From assembly GCA_002375465.1 (NCBI GenBank), contig DFLT01000006.1:111903-175902 (forward strand): a stretch of 64,000 bases of DNA, read 5' to 3'. The notes below the pieces were generated by a model. That model did no database searches and had not been told where the DNA came from. It saw nothing but the letters and a program-made list of their open reading frames with translations. This stretch comes from Alphaproteobacteria bacterium UBA3612. Lineage in GTDB: Bacteria > Pseudomonadota > Alphaproteobacteria > Sphingomonadales > Sphingomonadaceae. The translations under genes were made by a program, and so were the position numbers. How positions within the stretch are numbered: the stretch's first letter is position 1; every line of letters begins with the position of its first letter. Shown piece after piece: positions 16,564 through 26,592 of the stretch.

Positions 16564-17061
16564 ATGGCGCAAAGCCCGAGATCCGGCGGTATGAACGTCG
16601 ATACGAAGCTGGTGAAAGAACTGGCAAAACTACTGGCCGACACCGGCCTGAGTGAAATCGAGGTCGAGGATGGCGACCGCAAGATCCGCGTGGCGCGGCA
16701 GATGATGGCGGCCCAGCAGAGCTTTGCGGCAGCCCCCATGCCTGCCCCGGCGGCGGCATCTGCACCGGCATCCGCCAGCACGGGCACTGCCGCTGCGGAC
16801 GACGCCGCCGCGGACCTGAAAAGCCATGCCGGCGCCGTGAAATCGCCAATGGTGGGCACCGCCTATCTGTCGCCCGAACCGGGTGCGGCGAACTTCGTCA
16901 AGGAAGGCGACAGGGTCGAGGCGGGCGACACGCTGCTGATCGTGGAGGCGATGAAGGTCATGAACCCGATCGTGGCCCCCCGTGCAGGCACGGTGACAAA
17001 GCTGTGCGCTACTAACGAAGCACCGGTCGAATTCGACGAAGTGCTGGCAATCGTAGAATAA
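16564..17061 (+). CDS. accB: biotin carboxyl carrier protein of acetyl-CoA carboxylase
   Basis: A 165-aa carrier that shuttles carboxyl-biotin for malonyl-CoA synthesis. An N-terminal helix (VDTKLVKELAKLLADTGLSEIEVE) leads through an Ala/Pro-rich linker (about 56-90) to the biotinyl domain, with the biotin lysine at about 131 in VEAMKVMNPI. GGAG precedes the ATG. The stop overlaps the accC start by one base, the usual tight pairing. Confidence 0.93.
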   Translation: MAQSPRSGGMNVDTKLVKELAKLLADTGLSEIEVEDGDRKIRVARQMMAAQQSFAAAPMPAPAAASAPASASTGTAAADDAAADLKSHAGAVKSPMVGTAYLSPEPGAANFVKEGDRVEAGDTLLIVEAMKVMNPIVAPRAGTVTKLCATNEAPVEFDEVLAIVE

Positions 17062-18404
17062 TGTTCGAAAAGCTGCTCATCGCCAATCGGGGCGAGATCG
17101 CGCTGAGGATTCATCGCGCATGCCATGAAATGGGCATCAAGACGGTGGCGGTACATTCCACCGCCGACGCGGATGCCATGCACGTCCGGCTGGCGGACGA
17201 AAGCGTCTGCATCGGGCCGCCGTCCGCGACGCATTCCTATTTGAACATCGCCAATATCATCTCCGCGGCAGAGGTGTCGGGCGCCGACGCGATCCACCCG
17301 GGCTATGGCTTTCTGTCCGAAAATGCGAAATTCGCTGAGATCGTCGAGGCGCATGACATCGCCTTCGTCGGTCCGACACCCGAACATATCCGCATCATGG
17401 GCGACAAGGTGGAGGCAAAGCGCACGGCGGGCGCAGTCGGCCTGCCGCTGGTGCCGGGCTCCGAGGGCGCGATCACCGACCTGGAAGAGGCCGAAACCGT
17501 CGCATTCGAAATCGGCTATCCGGTCCTCGTCAAGGCCGCGTCCGGCGGCGGCGGCCGCGGCATGAAGGTCGTCGAACGGCCAGAGGATCTGTCAAAATCC
17601 CTTAAGGCTGCGGGGCAGGAGGCGAAGGCCGCCTTTGGCGACGACACCGTCTATATCGAAAAATATCTCGGCAATCCGCGCCATATCGAATTTCAGGTAT
17701 TCGGCGACGGCAAGGGCAATGCCATCCATCTGGGCGAACGCGATTGTTCGCTGCAACGACGCCATCAGAAGGTTCTGGAGGAGGCGCCCTCCCCCGCGCT
17801 GAACGCCGACCAGCGCGCGGACATGGGCGAAACCTGCCGCCAGGCGATTGCCGATCTGGGCTATCGCGGGGCCGGAACCATCGAATTCCTGTACGAGGAT
17901 GGCCGCTTCTACTTCATCGAGATGAACACCCGTCTGCAGGTGGAGCATCCAGTGACAGAGGCAATCACCGGCATCGATCTGGTACGGGAACAGATCCGCG
18001 TTGCGGCGGGCCTCCCCCTCTCGGTCACACAGTCAGAGGTGAAGTTTTCCGGCCACGCCATCGAATGCCGGATCAATGCGGAGGATCCGCGCACCTTTGC
18101 GCCGTCCCCCGGCCTCGTCACGCAATATCACGCGCCCGGCGGGCTGCATGTCCGCGCCGACAGCGCCCTCTATGACGGGTACACGATCCCGCCGCATTAC
18201 GATTCGCTGATTTCAAAGCTGATCGTCTATGGCGCGAACCGCAACGATTGCCTGATGCGCCTGCGCCGCGCCTTGGAAGAATATGTCATTGAGGGGCCGA
18301 AAACGACGATCCCCCTGCACCGCGCGCTGATCGAGCAGCCGGATTTCATCAATGGCGACTATTCGATCAAGTGGCTGGAGGAATGGCTGGCGGCGCAGGA
18401 TTGA
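17061..18404 (+). CDS. accC: biotin carboxylase of acetyl-CoA carboxylase
   Basis: A 447-aa ATP-grasp enzyme. It begins KLLIANRGEIALRIHRACHE, and has the glycine-rich ATP loop ASGGGGRGMKVV, the biotin/bicarbonate residues in EKYLGNPRHIEFQVFGD, and the RLQVEHPVTEAITGIDLV block. Length is normal. Its start is coupled to the accB stop. A strong hairpin follows. Confidence 0.95.
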   Translation: MFEKLLIANRGEIALRIHRACHEMGIKTVAVHSTADADAMHVRLADESVCIGPPSATHSYLNIANIISAAEVSGADAIHPGYGFLSENAKFAEIVEAHDIAFVGPTPEHIRIMGDKVEAKRTAGAVGLPLVPGSEGAITDLEEAETVAFEIGYPVLVKAASGGGGRGMKVVERPEDLSKSLKAAGQEAKAAFGDDTVYIEKYLGNPRHIEFQVFGDGKGNAIHLGERDCSLQRRHQKVLEEAPSPALNADQRADMGETCRQAIADLGYRGAGTIEFLYEDGRFYFIEMNTRLQVEHPVTEAITGIDLVREQIRVAAGLPLSVTQSEVKFSGHAIECRINAEDPRTFAPSPGLVTQYHAPGGLHVRADSALYDGYTIPPHYDSLISKLIVYGANRNDCLMRLRRALEEYVIEGPKTTIPLHRALIEQPDFINGDYSIKWLEEWLAAQD

Positions 18405-18442
18405 TAGGCAAGAATTGATGGCGCAGGATTGATGCGCAACGT

Positions 18443-18471
18443 TGCGGCGAGCCCGGCCCGGGTTCGCCGCA
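18443..18471. terminator. hairpin between accC and lpd
   Basis: A 12-bp stem (TGCGGCGAGCCC with GGGTTCGCCGCA, one G-T wobble) and a 5-nt loop between convergent genes. The tail on the plus strand is AT-rich (AATTAAAC, then TTTTCC) rather than a pure T tract. Confidence 0.5.
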
Positions 18472-18511
18472 GCTAATTAAACGAACTTTTCCCCAAAGCG
18501 CCCCGCTGCAA

Positions 18512-19900
18512 TCAAATATGCAGCGCATGTCCCAGCGTTCTCAGCGCCGCTTCCTGCAGCGCCTCGCCCTGTGTCGGGTGTGCATGGATCGTGTCGGCAA
18601 TATCCTCGACGCGCGCACCCATTTCCAGCGCCAGACCGAACGCGGCGGATAATTCGGCGCAGCCCTTCCCCACGGCCTGCAAACCCAGAACCAGATGATT
18701 GTCCGCCCGTGCCACGACCCGCACGAAACCGTCATCCGCTTCCATGGTGAGGGACCGGCCATTGGCGGCAAAGGGGAAAATCGCCGTTTTGACGTCATAA
18801 CCCTCTGCCTCCGCCTCGGCAGGTGACAGGCCCGCACTGACGATTTCAGGGTCGGTGAAACAGATGGCGGGGATGGCGCGCTTGTCCCAGATGCGCTTTT
18901 CGCCCGCGACGATTTCCGCCACCATTTCACCCTGTGCCATGGCGCGGTGCGCCAGCATCGGCTCGCCGGTCACGTCGCCAATGGCATAGATCCCCTTCAT
19001 CGAGGTCTCGCACTTGTCGTCGATGCGAATGTGCCGGCCATCCATGTCCAGCACCAGAGCTTCGCGGCCCCAGCCCTCCGTCACCGGGCGGCGCCCGACC
19101 GTAACCAGGATCTTCTCTGCGGCGATCGTTTCCGCCGTGCCGTCTGCTGTCTCTATGTCCAGACCGTCTTTCGCCTGTCCCTTCGCTTTCGCCCCCAGAC
19201 GCAATTCGATGCCCAGCGCCTCGGCCCGCTTCATGACAGGTTTGGTCATGTCCTTGTCGTAAAGCGGCAGGACTCGGTCCTCCATTTCCACGATGGTCAC
19301 TTTCGATCCCAACTTGGCATAGGCCATGCCCAGTTCCATGCCGATATAGCCGGCACCGACGACAGCCATGGTGGCGGGCACGCTGTCCAGCGACAGCGCC
19401 TCCGTCGAGGAGATCACGTTCCCGCCGAATGGCAGGAAGGGCAGTTCGACTGGCGCCGACCCCGTGGCGATACAGGCCTTCTCCGCCACGATGGTCACCG
19501 GGCCGTCTTCGCTATCGACATGAACGGTACGGCCGTCCTGGAACGTCGCCCAGCCCTTTACCGTGCGTACCTTTGCCTTCTTCAACAGGGCAGCGACGCC
19601 GCCGGTCAGCTTGCCGACAATGCCATCCTTCCACGCGATCGTCTGCGCCAGATCGATTGCGGGCGCCTTGACGCTGATGCCCAGCGGGTTTTCCCCTGCA
19701 AAATGCGCGGCGGCCTCGTATTCCTCCGCGGCGTGGATCAGCGCCTTGGACGGAATGCAGCCGACGTTCAGGCAGGTGCCGCCGACGGGCGCCGCCTCCA
19801 CGATAATGGTATCCAGCCCCAGCTGTCCGGCGCGTATGGCGGCGATATACCCGCCGGGACCGGCACCGATGACGAGGAATTTGCAGGTAAGATTGGTCAT
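18512..19900 (-). CDS. lpdA: dihydrolipoyl dehydrogenase (E3)
   Basis: A 462-aa flavin disulfide reductase that reoxidises the lipoyl group of 2-oxoacid dehydrogenases. Seen: FAD motif GAGPGGYIAAIRA, redox disulfide in GGTCLNVGCIPSK, NAD motif GAGYIGMELG, IYAIGDV, and the C-terminal His-Glu pair in HAHPTQGE. The last motif differs from the usual HAHPTLSE. It follows the E2 gene on the same strand after a 79-bp gap, so it is likely the dedicated E3 of the branched-chain complex. Confidence 0.92.
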   Translation of the reverse strand: MTNLTCKFLVIGAGPGGYIAAIRAGQLGLDTIIVEAAPVGGTCLNVGCIPSKALIHAAEEYEAAAHFAGENPLGISVKAPAIDLAQTIAWKDGIVGKLTGGVAALLKKAKVRTVKGWATFQDGRTVHVDSEDGPVTIVAEKACIATGSAPVELPFLPFGGNVISSTEALSLDSVPATMAVVGAGYIGMELGMAYAKLGSKVTIVEMEDRVLPLYDKDMTKPVMKRAEALGIELRLGAKAKGQAKDGLDIETADGTAETIAAEKILVTVGRRPVTEGWGREALVLDMDGRHIRIDDKCETSMKGIYAIGDVTGEPMLAHRAMAQGEMVAEIVAGEKRIWDKRAIPAICFTDPEIVSAGLSPAEAEAEGYDVKTAIFPFAANGRSLTMEADDGFVRVVARADNHLVLGLQAVGKGCAELSAAFGLALEMGARVEDIADTIHAHPTQGEALQEAALRTLGHALHI

Positions 19901-19979
19901 GACGTGATGTCCCGAACTTGAAAATCGTCATTGCGGCGCGCGGGCATTTATAACCGCGCAGGAGGCGTTGGGGCGGGTG

Positions 19980-21377
19980 TCAGTCCTCGATGAAAATCAT
20001 CGCGGGCGATTCCAGCAGGCCCTTAATGCGCTGGATAAAAACCGCCGCATCCCAGCCGTCGATCACCCTGTGGTCGAAACTGGATGACAGGTTCATCATC
20101 TTGCGCGGCACGAACTGAGTATCCTGCCAGACCGGCGTCACCCGCATCTTGTTGACGCCGACAATGGCGACCTCCGGATAGTTGATTACCGGCGTCGTCA
20201 CCAGGCCGCCCATGGCGCCCAGCGACGTAATGGTGATCGTCGCGCCCGTCAGCTCGTCGCGCGTGGCACTGCCGTCCTTCGCCGCCTCCGCCAGTCGCAT
20301 CAGCTCCGATGCGCAGTCCCACACGGACAATGCCTCGACATGGCGCACGACCGGGACCACCAGCCCCTTATCCGTCTGTGCCGCGACGCCCATGTGCATG
20401 CCGCCATGCTGGTGGATGACACCGGCATCGTCATCATAGCGCGCGTTCATTTGCGGCTTTTCCGCGATGGCGCGCGCCATTGCCCGCATCAGGAACGGCA
20501 GCAGGGTCAACTTTGGTTGATCGTCGCGCTTTTCGCGATTCAGCTTCGCGCGCAATTCTTCCAGCGCGGTCACATCCACCTCGTCGACATAGGTGATGTG
20601 CGGAATGCGCGTTTTGGCGATCTGCATCTTTTCCGCGATCTTGCGGCGCAGGCCCACCACCTTGATCTCGTCGATCGCCATGTTCGGCATACGGGAGGAG
20701 CCGCCGCGCACGACCGCTTCGCCGCCCGATTCGATAAAGGCATCCAGGTCGTCATGACTGATCTGGCCGGCCTCGCCGCTTCCCGGAACGCGTCGCAGGT
20801 CGATGCCGGCGTCCAGCGCGCGCTTCCGCACCGCAGGAGAGGCCAGGGGCTTTTCGCCCACTGGGCGCGGCACGGCGCGCTGCGGCGTGGCGGCTGTGGA
20901 CGGTTTCACCGCTGGCCGCGCTGTCTGCGTAGCTGCCGGCGTTTTCGCGGCAGCTGGCTTTGCGGCAGACGACGTGGCGGGGGCGGGTGCGGGCGCCACG
21001 CCCTCATGCTCACGCGCATCCTCTTCGGGCGATTCAGGCGCTGACGGCGTCGCACCGCTCTTCTCGCGCTCGTCCGCATCGGCGGGCGCGGCCTCGATCA
21101 CTTCCGAGGTTTCGCCGGGGGTTGCATTGCCCTCGCCTTCGATCTCCATGCGCATGATCGGCGATCCGACGGCGACCACTTCGCCGATCTCCGGGCCTAG
21201 CCACAGGATCTTGCCATCGCGCGGCGCCGGGATCTCGACCGTCGCCTTGTCCGTCATGACGGCGGCCAGCACCTGATCCTCGCGCACCTCGTCACCAACG
21301 GCGACTTCCCATTCGACCAGTTCCGCCTCGGCGACGCCTTCGCCGATATCGGGCATCTTGATGACATGTTCGCCCAT
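19980..21377 (-). CDS. bkdB: branched-chain 2-oxoacid dehydrogenase E2 (lipoyl acyltransferase)
   Basis: A 465-aa E2 core protein. One lipoyl domain at 1-80 has its lipoyl lysine at about 44 (MTDKATVEI). A long Ala/Pro/Glu linker follows, then the E3/E1-binding domain (ASPAVRKRALDAGIDLRRV), a second linker, and the catalytic domain ending SSSFDHRVIDGWDAA, with the active His and Asp. The start at 21377 overlaps the E1beta stop by one base. Confidence 0.92.
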   Translation of the reverse strand: MGEHVIKMPDIGEGVAEAELVEWEVAVGDEVREDQVLAAVMTDKATVEIPAPRDGKILWLGPEIGEVVAVGSPIMRMEIEGEGNATPGETSEVIEAAPADADEREKSGATPSAPESPEEDAREHEGVAPAPAPATSSAAKPAAAKTPAATQTARPAVKPSTAATPQRAVPRPVGEKPLASPAVRKRALDAGIDLRRVPGSGEAGQISHDDLDAFIESGGEAVVRGGSSRMPNMAIDEIKVVGLRRKIAEKMQIAKTRIPHITYVDEVDVTALEELRAKLNREKRDDQPKLTLLPFLMRAMARAIAEKPQMNARYDDDAGVIHQHGGMHMGVAAQTDKGLVVPVVRHVEALSVWDCASELMRLAEAAKDGSATRDELTGATITITSLGAMGGLVTTPVINYPEVAIVGVNKMRVTPVWQDTQFVPRKMMNLSSSFDHRVIDGWDAAVFIQRIKGLLESPAMIFIED

Positions 21378-22393
21378 CAGCTGGCCTCCATCACTTGGGT
21401 CAGGGCCGCGCCGACGCGTTTTGGCCCGGGGAAATAATCCCATTCCTGCGCATGGGGATAGGGCGTGTCATAGCCCGTCACGCGAACGATCGCCGCCTCA
21501 AGCGAGTAGAAGCAGTGATGCGCCACCAGCGCCGCCAGTTCTGCGCCAAAGCCGCAAGTACGGGTCGCTTCATGGACGATAACGCACCGTCCTGTTTTCG
21601 CGACGGATTCCGTAATGGTGTCGAGGTCGAGCGGCACGATGGAACGCAGGTCGATCACCTCCCCATCGACGCCGGTTTCCTCAACCGCAGCCAGGGCAAC
21701 GTGCACCATCGTGCCATAGGCCAGGATGGTCACATCCGCGCCGGGCCGCCGGATCGCGGCCTTGCCCAGCGGCACGGTATAATGCCCCTCCGGCACCTCG
21801 CCCAGTTCATGCTTCGACCAGGGCGTGACGGCGGCATCGTGATGGCCGTCGAACGGGCCATTATACAGCCGCTTCGGCTCAAGGAAGATGACGGGGTCAT
21901 TATCCTCGATGCTGGCGATCAGCAGTCCCTTTGCATCATAGGGGTTGGAGGGAATGACAGTTTTCAGGCCCGAAACGTGCGCAAACAGCGCCTCGGGCGA
22001 TTGCGAATGGGTCTGGCCACCAAAAATGCCGCCACCCGTTGGCATACGCACCGTCAGCGGGGCGATGAAATCGCCATTGGAACGATAGCGCAGGCGCGCC
22101 GCCTCCGACACCAGCTGGTCATAGGCGGGGTACATATAGTCGGCGAACTGGATCTCGACGCACGGGCGCAGGCCATAGGCGGCCATGCCCACCGCCGTAC
22201 CGACGATGCCGCTTTCGTTGATCGGCGTGTCGAAACAGCGCTGCATGCCATATTTCTGCTGCAGCCCCTTGGTGCAGCGAAACACGCCGCCGAAATAGCC
22301 GACGTCCTGTCCGAACACGACGACCTTCTCATCGCGTGACATGGATACGTCGTGGGCGTCGCGAATCGCCTCGATCATGGTCATTCTTGCCAT
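21377..22393 (-). CDS. bkdA2: branched-chain 2-oxoacid dehydrogenase E1 beta subunit
   Basis: A 338-aa E1 beta. Motifs VFGQDVGYFGGVFRCTKGL, DTPINESGIVGTAVGMAAYG and EIQFADYMYPAYDQLVSEAA mark the branched-chain (2-oxoisovalerate) type rather than pyruvate. It starts 2 bp past the E1 alpha stop and overlaps the E2 start, so the order E1alpha-E1beta-E2-E3 is one transcript. Confidence 0.93.
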   Translation of the reverse strand: MARMTMIEAIRDAHDVSMSRDEKVVVFGQDVGYFGGVFRCTKGLQQKYGMQRCFDTPINESGIVGTAVGMAAYGLRPCVEIQFADYMYPAYDQLVSEAARLRYRSNGDFIAPLTVRMPTGGGIFGGQTHSQSPEALFAHVSGLKTVIPSNPYDAKGLLIASIEDNDPVIFLEPKRLYNGPFDGHHDAAVTPWSKHELGEVPEGHYTVPLGKAAIRRPGADVTILAYGTMVHVALAAVEETGVDGEVIDLRSIVPLDLDTITESVAKTGRCVIVHEATRTCGFGAELAALVAHHCFYSLEAAIVRVTGYDTPYPHAQEWDYFPGPKRVGAALTQVMEAS

Positions 22394-22395
22394 GG

Positions 22396-23628
22396 TCAGA
22401 TTCCTGCTTCCTGGCGCTGCCGGATCAGATGCGCGGGCAGCTCCTCAAATACGTCGTCGAACATGCCCTTCGAACTCGGGTGCGGTCCGTCGTGCAACGT
22501 GCCGCGGCTTTCCGCCCGCTTCTGCGCGGCCAGAACCTCGGAATCGATTTCCGCCTGCGCCTGCGCGTGGCGCTCCTCGGTCCAGATGCCGCGCGCGATC
22601 AGATAGGCTTTCATGCGCTTGATGGGGTCGCCCAGCGGCCAGTCGGCGGCCTCTGTCTTGGGGCGATAGCCGGCGGGATCGTCCGATGTCGAATGCGGTC
22701 CCGCGCGATAGGTGACATGCTCGATCAGGGTGGCGCCATGACCCAGATGCGCGCGCTCCGCCGCCCATTTCGCGACCGCATGCACGGCCAGGAAATCATT
22801 GCCGTCGACGCGGATCGCCGGAATGCCAAAGCCCAGCCCGCGCGAGGCGAACGTCGCCGCCTTGCCGCGCGCAATGCCCTGAAACGTGCTGATCGCCCAC
22901 TGATTATTGACGATGTTCAGGATGACCGGCGGGCGAAAGGTAGAGGCGAAGACCATGGCGGAATGAAAATCGGATTCCGCCGTCGCGCCATCGCCGATCC
23001 AGCCGGCCGCGATCTTCGTATCGCCCGCAATGGCCGATGCCATGGCCCAGCCGACGCACTGGACGAACTGCGTGCCCAGATTGCCGGAAATAGAGAAATA
23101 GGAATTGTCCTTCGCCGAATACATGACCGGCATCTGCCGCCCCTCCAGCGGGTCGGCGCTGTTGGAATAGACCTGGTTCATCATGTCTTCGATGGGATAG
23201 CCGGCCGTGACCAGCAGGCCCTGCTGGCGATAGGTCGGGAAATTCATGTCGCCCGGCGACAGCGCCGCCTGAAAGGCGCAGCTGATCGCCTCTTCCCCCA
23301 GCGACTGCATATAGAAACTGGTTTTGCCCTGACGCTGCGCGATCAGCATGCGCGCGTCCAGGCTGCGCACCGTCATCATGTCGCGCAGGCCCTTCAGCGC
23401 CTCTTCTTCGGTCAGGTCCGGCGCCCAGGGGCCGACCGCCTCGCCCTCATCGTCCGTCACACGAACGATCTCATAGGCCAGGTGGCGGATATCCTCCGCA
23501 TCCACGTCCACCGCCGGGCGGTCGACTTCGCCCGCCTTCGGCACGTCGAAAGCGGAAAAATCAGGCGTGTCGCCGGGCCGGCACTGCGGTTCCGGAACGT
23601 GTAGTTGGAAAACCTTATTGCGTGTCAT
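22396..23628 (-). CDS. bkdA1: branched-chain 2-oxoacid dehydrogenase E1 alpha subunit
   Basis: A 410-aa thiamine-diphosphate enzyme that decarboxylates the 2-oxoacids of Val, Ile and Leu. The TPP motif runs from GDGATAESDFHSAM to NIVNNQWAIST. GPHSTSDDPAGYR is the conserved phosphorylation-loop region of E1 alpha. The N-terminal 60 residues are the extension typical of the proteobacterial branched-chain form. First gene of the bkd run. Confidence 0.93.
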   Translation of the reverse strand: MTRNKVFQLHVPEPQCRPGDTPDFSAFDVPKAGEVDRPAVDVDAEDIRHLAYEIVRVTDDEGEAVGPWAPDLTEEEALKGLRDMMTVRSLDARMLIAQRQGKTSFYMQSLGEEAISCAFQAALSPGDMNFPTYRQQGLLVTAGYPIEDMMNQVYSNSADPLEGRQMPVMYSAKDNSYFSISGNLGTQFVQCVGWAMASAIAGDTKIAAGWIGDGATAESDFHSAMVFASTFRPPVILNIVNNQWAISTFQGIARGKAATFASRGLGFGIPAIRVDGNDFLAVHAVAKWAAERAHLGHGATLIEHVTYRAGPHSTSDDPAGYRPKTEAADWPLGDPIKRMKAYLIARGIWTEERHAQAQAEIDSEVLAAQKRAESRGTLHDGPHPSSKGMFDDVFEELPAHLIRQRQEAGI

Positions 23629-23739
23629 TGTAATCTTCCGTCTCAGACGTGGCGGCCACTTAGCGTGTAAAAACCCCGTCGACTAGGGTCTGCGCTGCCG
23701 GAACGATGTTCAGAGGGACGCGGGGGGAAGACTGTGTAT

Positions 23740-26475
23740 CTACTGCTCCTCGATCGGCATCCCCAAATCCTGCAATTGCGGTCGCACCACGTCGGCATCG
23801 CCCACAATCACCCACAACAGGCGGTTCGGATCGATCTCCGCCTTCGCCGCGGCGGCCACTTCTGCCGGTGTCAGCGCGGCCAGCTTCGCCGCATAGGTTT
23901 CCTGATAATCGTCCGGCCGCCCCAGCGTGGCGTTCGACATCAGCGCCCCCATGACGGCGTCGGCGCTTTCATAGGCGCCGGGCAGACGACCGGACAGGAA
24001 CTTGGTCGTATCCGCGACCTCCTTCTCGGTAATGCCCCGCGCGCCGACATAATCGGCGATTTCGCGCCGCAGCTCGGCCACGGCCTCCCCGGTCTTGTCG
24101 CTCTGCACTGGCGCGGTGACATAGAAGGGTTCCTGCTGCACAGCGCTGGAAATCGAGGTGCGCACGCCATAGCTCCAGCCCTTCTCCTCCCGCAGATTGC
24201 TGTTCAGGCGCGACGTGAACACACCGCCCAGCGGGATGTTGGCGACGCTGAGGGCGGTATTATTATCCGTGCCCTTCGTTTGCAGCGGGTAGCCCGCAAA
24301 GATGAAACTTTGCGGCGCGCCCGGGCGGTCGACCAGCACGATACGCGCGGACTCGGGCGCCGTCACCGTGGCAAACTGCTTCACGCCCTTGGACACGTCG
24401 GCGGGGCGCCAGTCGCCGAACCGCTCCTCCAGCATCGGCACGATCTCGGCCAGCGTGGTGTCGCCTACGACGAAAATCTGTGCCGTATCGGGCCGCAGCC
24501 AGCGATCGTGGAATTGCACCAGATCCTCGCGGGTCACCGCCTGCACACCCTCGGGCGTACCCGATCCGGTCAGCGGCGCACCATAGGGGTGTGCCTCGCC
24601 ATAGATCAGCGGCGGCAACAGGCGCAGCGCCAGGCTGCTCGGCTGCTTCAGCTCATCATCGATCCGGGCCAGCTGGATATCGCGCACGCGCTGCAGTTCC
24701 GCCTGATCGAATTTCGGATTGCGCACCACATCGGCGTAGAGGTCCAGCGATTCCCCCAGATTGATCTTCAATGCCGACAGGCTCAGCGTCGTCGTATCCA
24801 GATCGCTGCCTGCGCTGATCCCCGCGCCCAGCCGTTCCTCCGCCTCGGCGATCTCGATGGCGGTGCGGTCTTCCGTGCCCTCGTCCAGCAGGGACAGGGT
24901 CAGCGCCTGCGTACCCAGCTTGTCCTTCGGGTCGGCGGCATCGCCGGCATCGAACGCCATGGCGATATCGACCACGGGCACGGCGGCACGGCGCGCGAAG
25001 GTCACGGGGATGCCGTTCGACAGTGTGGCCCGTTCGACATCGGGGAAATCCAGCGCGGGCAGGTCCGCCACCTGTGGCAGGCTGCTACGGTCGACGCCGG
25101 CACCGGCGGCGGCCAGATCGCCGACCGGGTTCACCAGCAGTTGAAATCCGCCCGCGCCCATCCATTCCGATGCCGCCGCCTGCACCTCTTCGGGCGTCGC
25201 GGCGACATAATCCTTCATTTCCGTTTTGAAGAAGGCGGGATCGTCCGCGTAAACCTCGCCCTCGGCCAGCGTCACTGCCTTGCCGCCAAAGCCACCGACA
25301 CTTTCCAGGCCGCGGATCATGGACGAAACAACGCGCATGGCGATGCGCTCCACCTCGTCCTCGGTCGGACCGTCCTGCCGGAATTTCTCGATCTCCGCAT
25401 CGATCAGCGCCTCGACCCGTTCAGGATCGACCCCCGGCTTCACGTCGGCCTGGATCTGCAGCATGCTTGCCACTTCCAGCGGCTGCAAATATCCGCCGAC
25501 GGACGTGGCGACCTGCTCCTCCCGCACCAGCTTTTTGTACAGGCGCGAGGATTCGCCGCCCGCCAGCACCGCCGCGGCAATGCTCAGCGACCGCGCATCA
25601 TCGGATTCCAGGCCAGGAACCGCCCAGGCGCGATAGACGCGCGGGTTGGCGACCTGATCCTGCATCACCTCACGCACGGTTTCCCGCCGCGTCGGCACCC
25701 AGTCTTCCACGCGGCCGGCCAGGGCCGGACCGGGCGGGATGTCGCCGAAATATTTCTCGACCAGCGGCCGTGCGGTGGCGGCGTCGATATCCCCCGCCAG
25801 CACCAGCACGGCATTATTGGGGCCATACCATTGGCGGAACCAGCTCTGCACGTCCTCCAGGCTGGCGGCGTCCAGATCCTCCATCGAACCGATGGTCGAA
25901 TGGCGATAGGGATGGCCCGGTGGGAACAGCCCCTCCAAAATGCGATATTCGGTCAGGCCGAAGGGTTGGTTGTCGCCCTGTCTCTTCTCATTCTGAACGA
26001 CGCCGCGCTGTGCATCCAGCTTCTCCTGCGTCACGGCGCCCAGCAAATGCCCCATGCGGTCCGATTCCAGGAACAGCATTCGTTCCAGCGCGGGGGTCGG
26101 CACGTTCTGGAAATAATTGGTGCGGTCGAACCAGGTCGTCCCATTATAATCCGTCGCGCCCATGTCCTGCAGCTCGACGAACCATTCATCGTCGTAATTC
26201 TCGCTGCCGTTGAACATCAGATGCTCGAACAGATGGGCAAAGCCGGTCCGGCCCTCGGGCTCGTCCTTTGATCCGACATGATACCAGACCGACACTGCAA
26301 CGACGGGCGCCTTCCGGTCGGTATGGGTGATCACCGTCAGGCCATTGGGCAGGGTGAATCTTTCATAGGGAATGTCGACAGAGGCAACCAGTTCGGGCGA
26401 TGGCCCCTGGGCATTTGCAGAGATTGCGGTGACAAGCGATAGCGCCGCACTGGCGGCCAGGAAAATCGTTTTCAT
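23740..26475 (-). CDS. periplasmic M16 family zinc metalloprotease
   Basis: A 911-aa tandem M16 (pitrilysin-type) peptidase. Signal peptide at 1-23 (FLAASAALSLVTAISANAQG). The inverted zinc motif HxxEH is intact in the first half (His81, Glu84, His85 in HLFEHLMF) with the distal Glu in QNEKRQ. The second half lacks HxxEH and should be the structural lobe, as is usual. The start at 26475 was chosen because it begins the signal peptide; no Shine-Dalgarno is evident. It stands alone on the minus strand. Confidence 0.9.
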   Translation of the reverse strand: MKTIFLAASAALSLVTAISANAQGPSPELVASVDIPYERFTLPNGLTVITHTDRKAPVVAVSVWYHVGSKDEPEGRTGFAHLFEHLMFNGSENYDDEWFVELQDMGATDYNGTTWFDRTNYFQNVPTPALERMLFLESDRMGHLLGAVTQEKLDAQRGVVQNEKRQGDNQPFGLTEYRILEGLFPPGHPYRHSTIGSMEDLDAASLEDVQSWFRQWYGPNNAVLVLAGDIDAATARPLVEKYFGDIPPGPALAGRVEDWVPTRRETVREVMQDQVANPRVYRAWAVPGLESDDARSLSIAAAVLAGGESSRLYKKLVREEQVATSVGGYLQPLEVASMLQIQADVKPGVDPERVEALIDAEIEKFRQDGPTEDEVERIAMRVVSSMIRGLESVGGFGGKAVTLAEGEVYADDPAFFKTEMKDYVAATPEEVQAAASEWMGAGGFQLLVNPVGDLAAAGAGVDRSSLPQVADLPALDFPDVERATLSNGIPVTFARRAAVPVVDIAMAFDAGDAADPKDKLGTQALTLSLLDEGTEDRTAIEIAEAEERLGAGISAGSDLDTTTLSLSALKINLGESLDLYADVVRNPKFDQAELQRVRDIQLARIDDELKQPSSLALRLLPPLIYGEAHPYGAPLTGSGTPEGVQAVTREDLVQFHDRWLRPDTAQIFVVGDTTLAEIVPMLEERFGDWRPADVSKGVKQFATVTAPESARIVLVDRPGAPQSFIFAGYPLQTKGTDNNTALSVANIPLGGVFTSRLNSNLREEKGWSYGVRTSISSAVQQEPFYVTAPVQSDKTGEAVAELRREIADYVGARGITEKEVADTTKFLSGRLPGAYESADAVMGALMSNATLGRPDDYQETYAAKLAALTPAEVAAAAKAEIDPNRLLWVIVGDADVVRPQLQDLGMPIEEQ

Positions 26476-26592
26476 GACGCAGCTATACGTCGGAACGCCC
26501 CCCGCTCCCACTACCTTTTCCGTGCGGCGCCGATGCGGCGGCGCAAGACAGGATCTCGCTTATGCAGTCGGCAAGGGCGCAAACGCCAACCG

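Noticed and set aside
23740..26271. Long plus-strand open frame (over 800 codons) opposite the M16 protease gene
   Set aside because: It is the antisense shadow of a strongly supported protease with signal peptide and HxxEH; its protein is His/Arg/Gln-rich with no domain.
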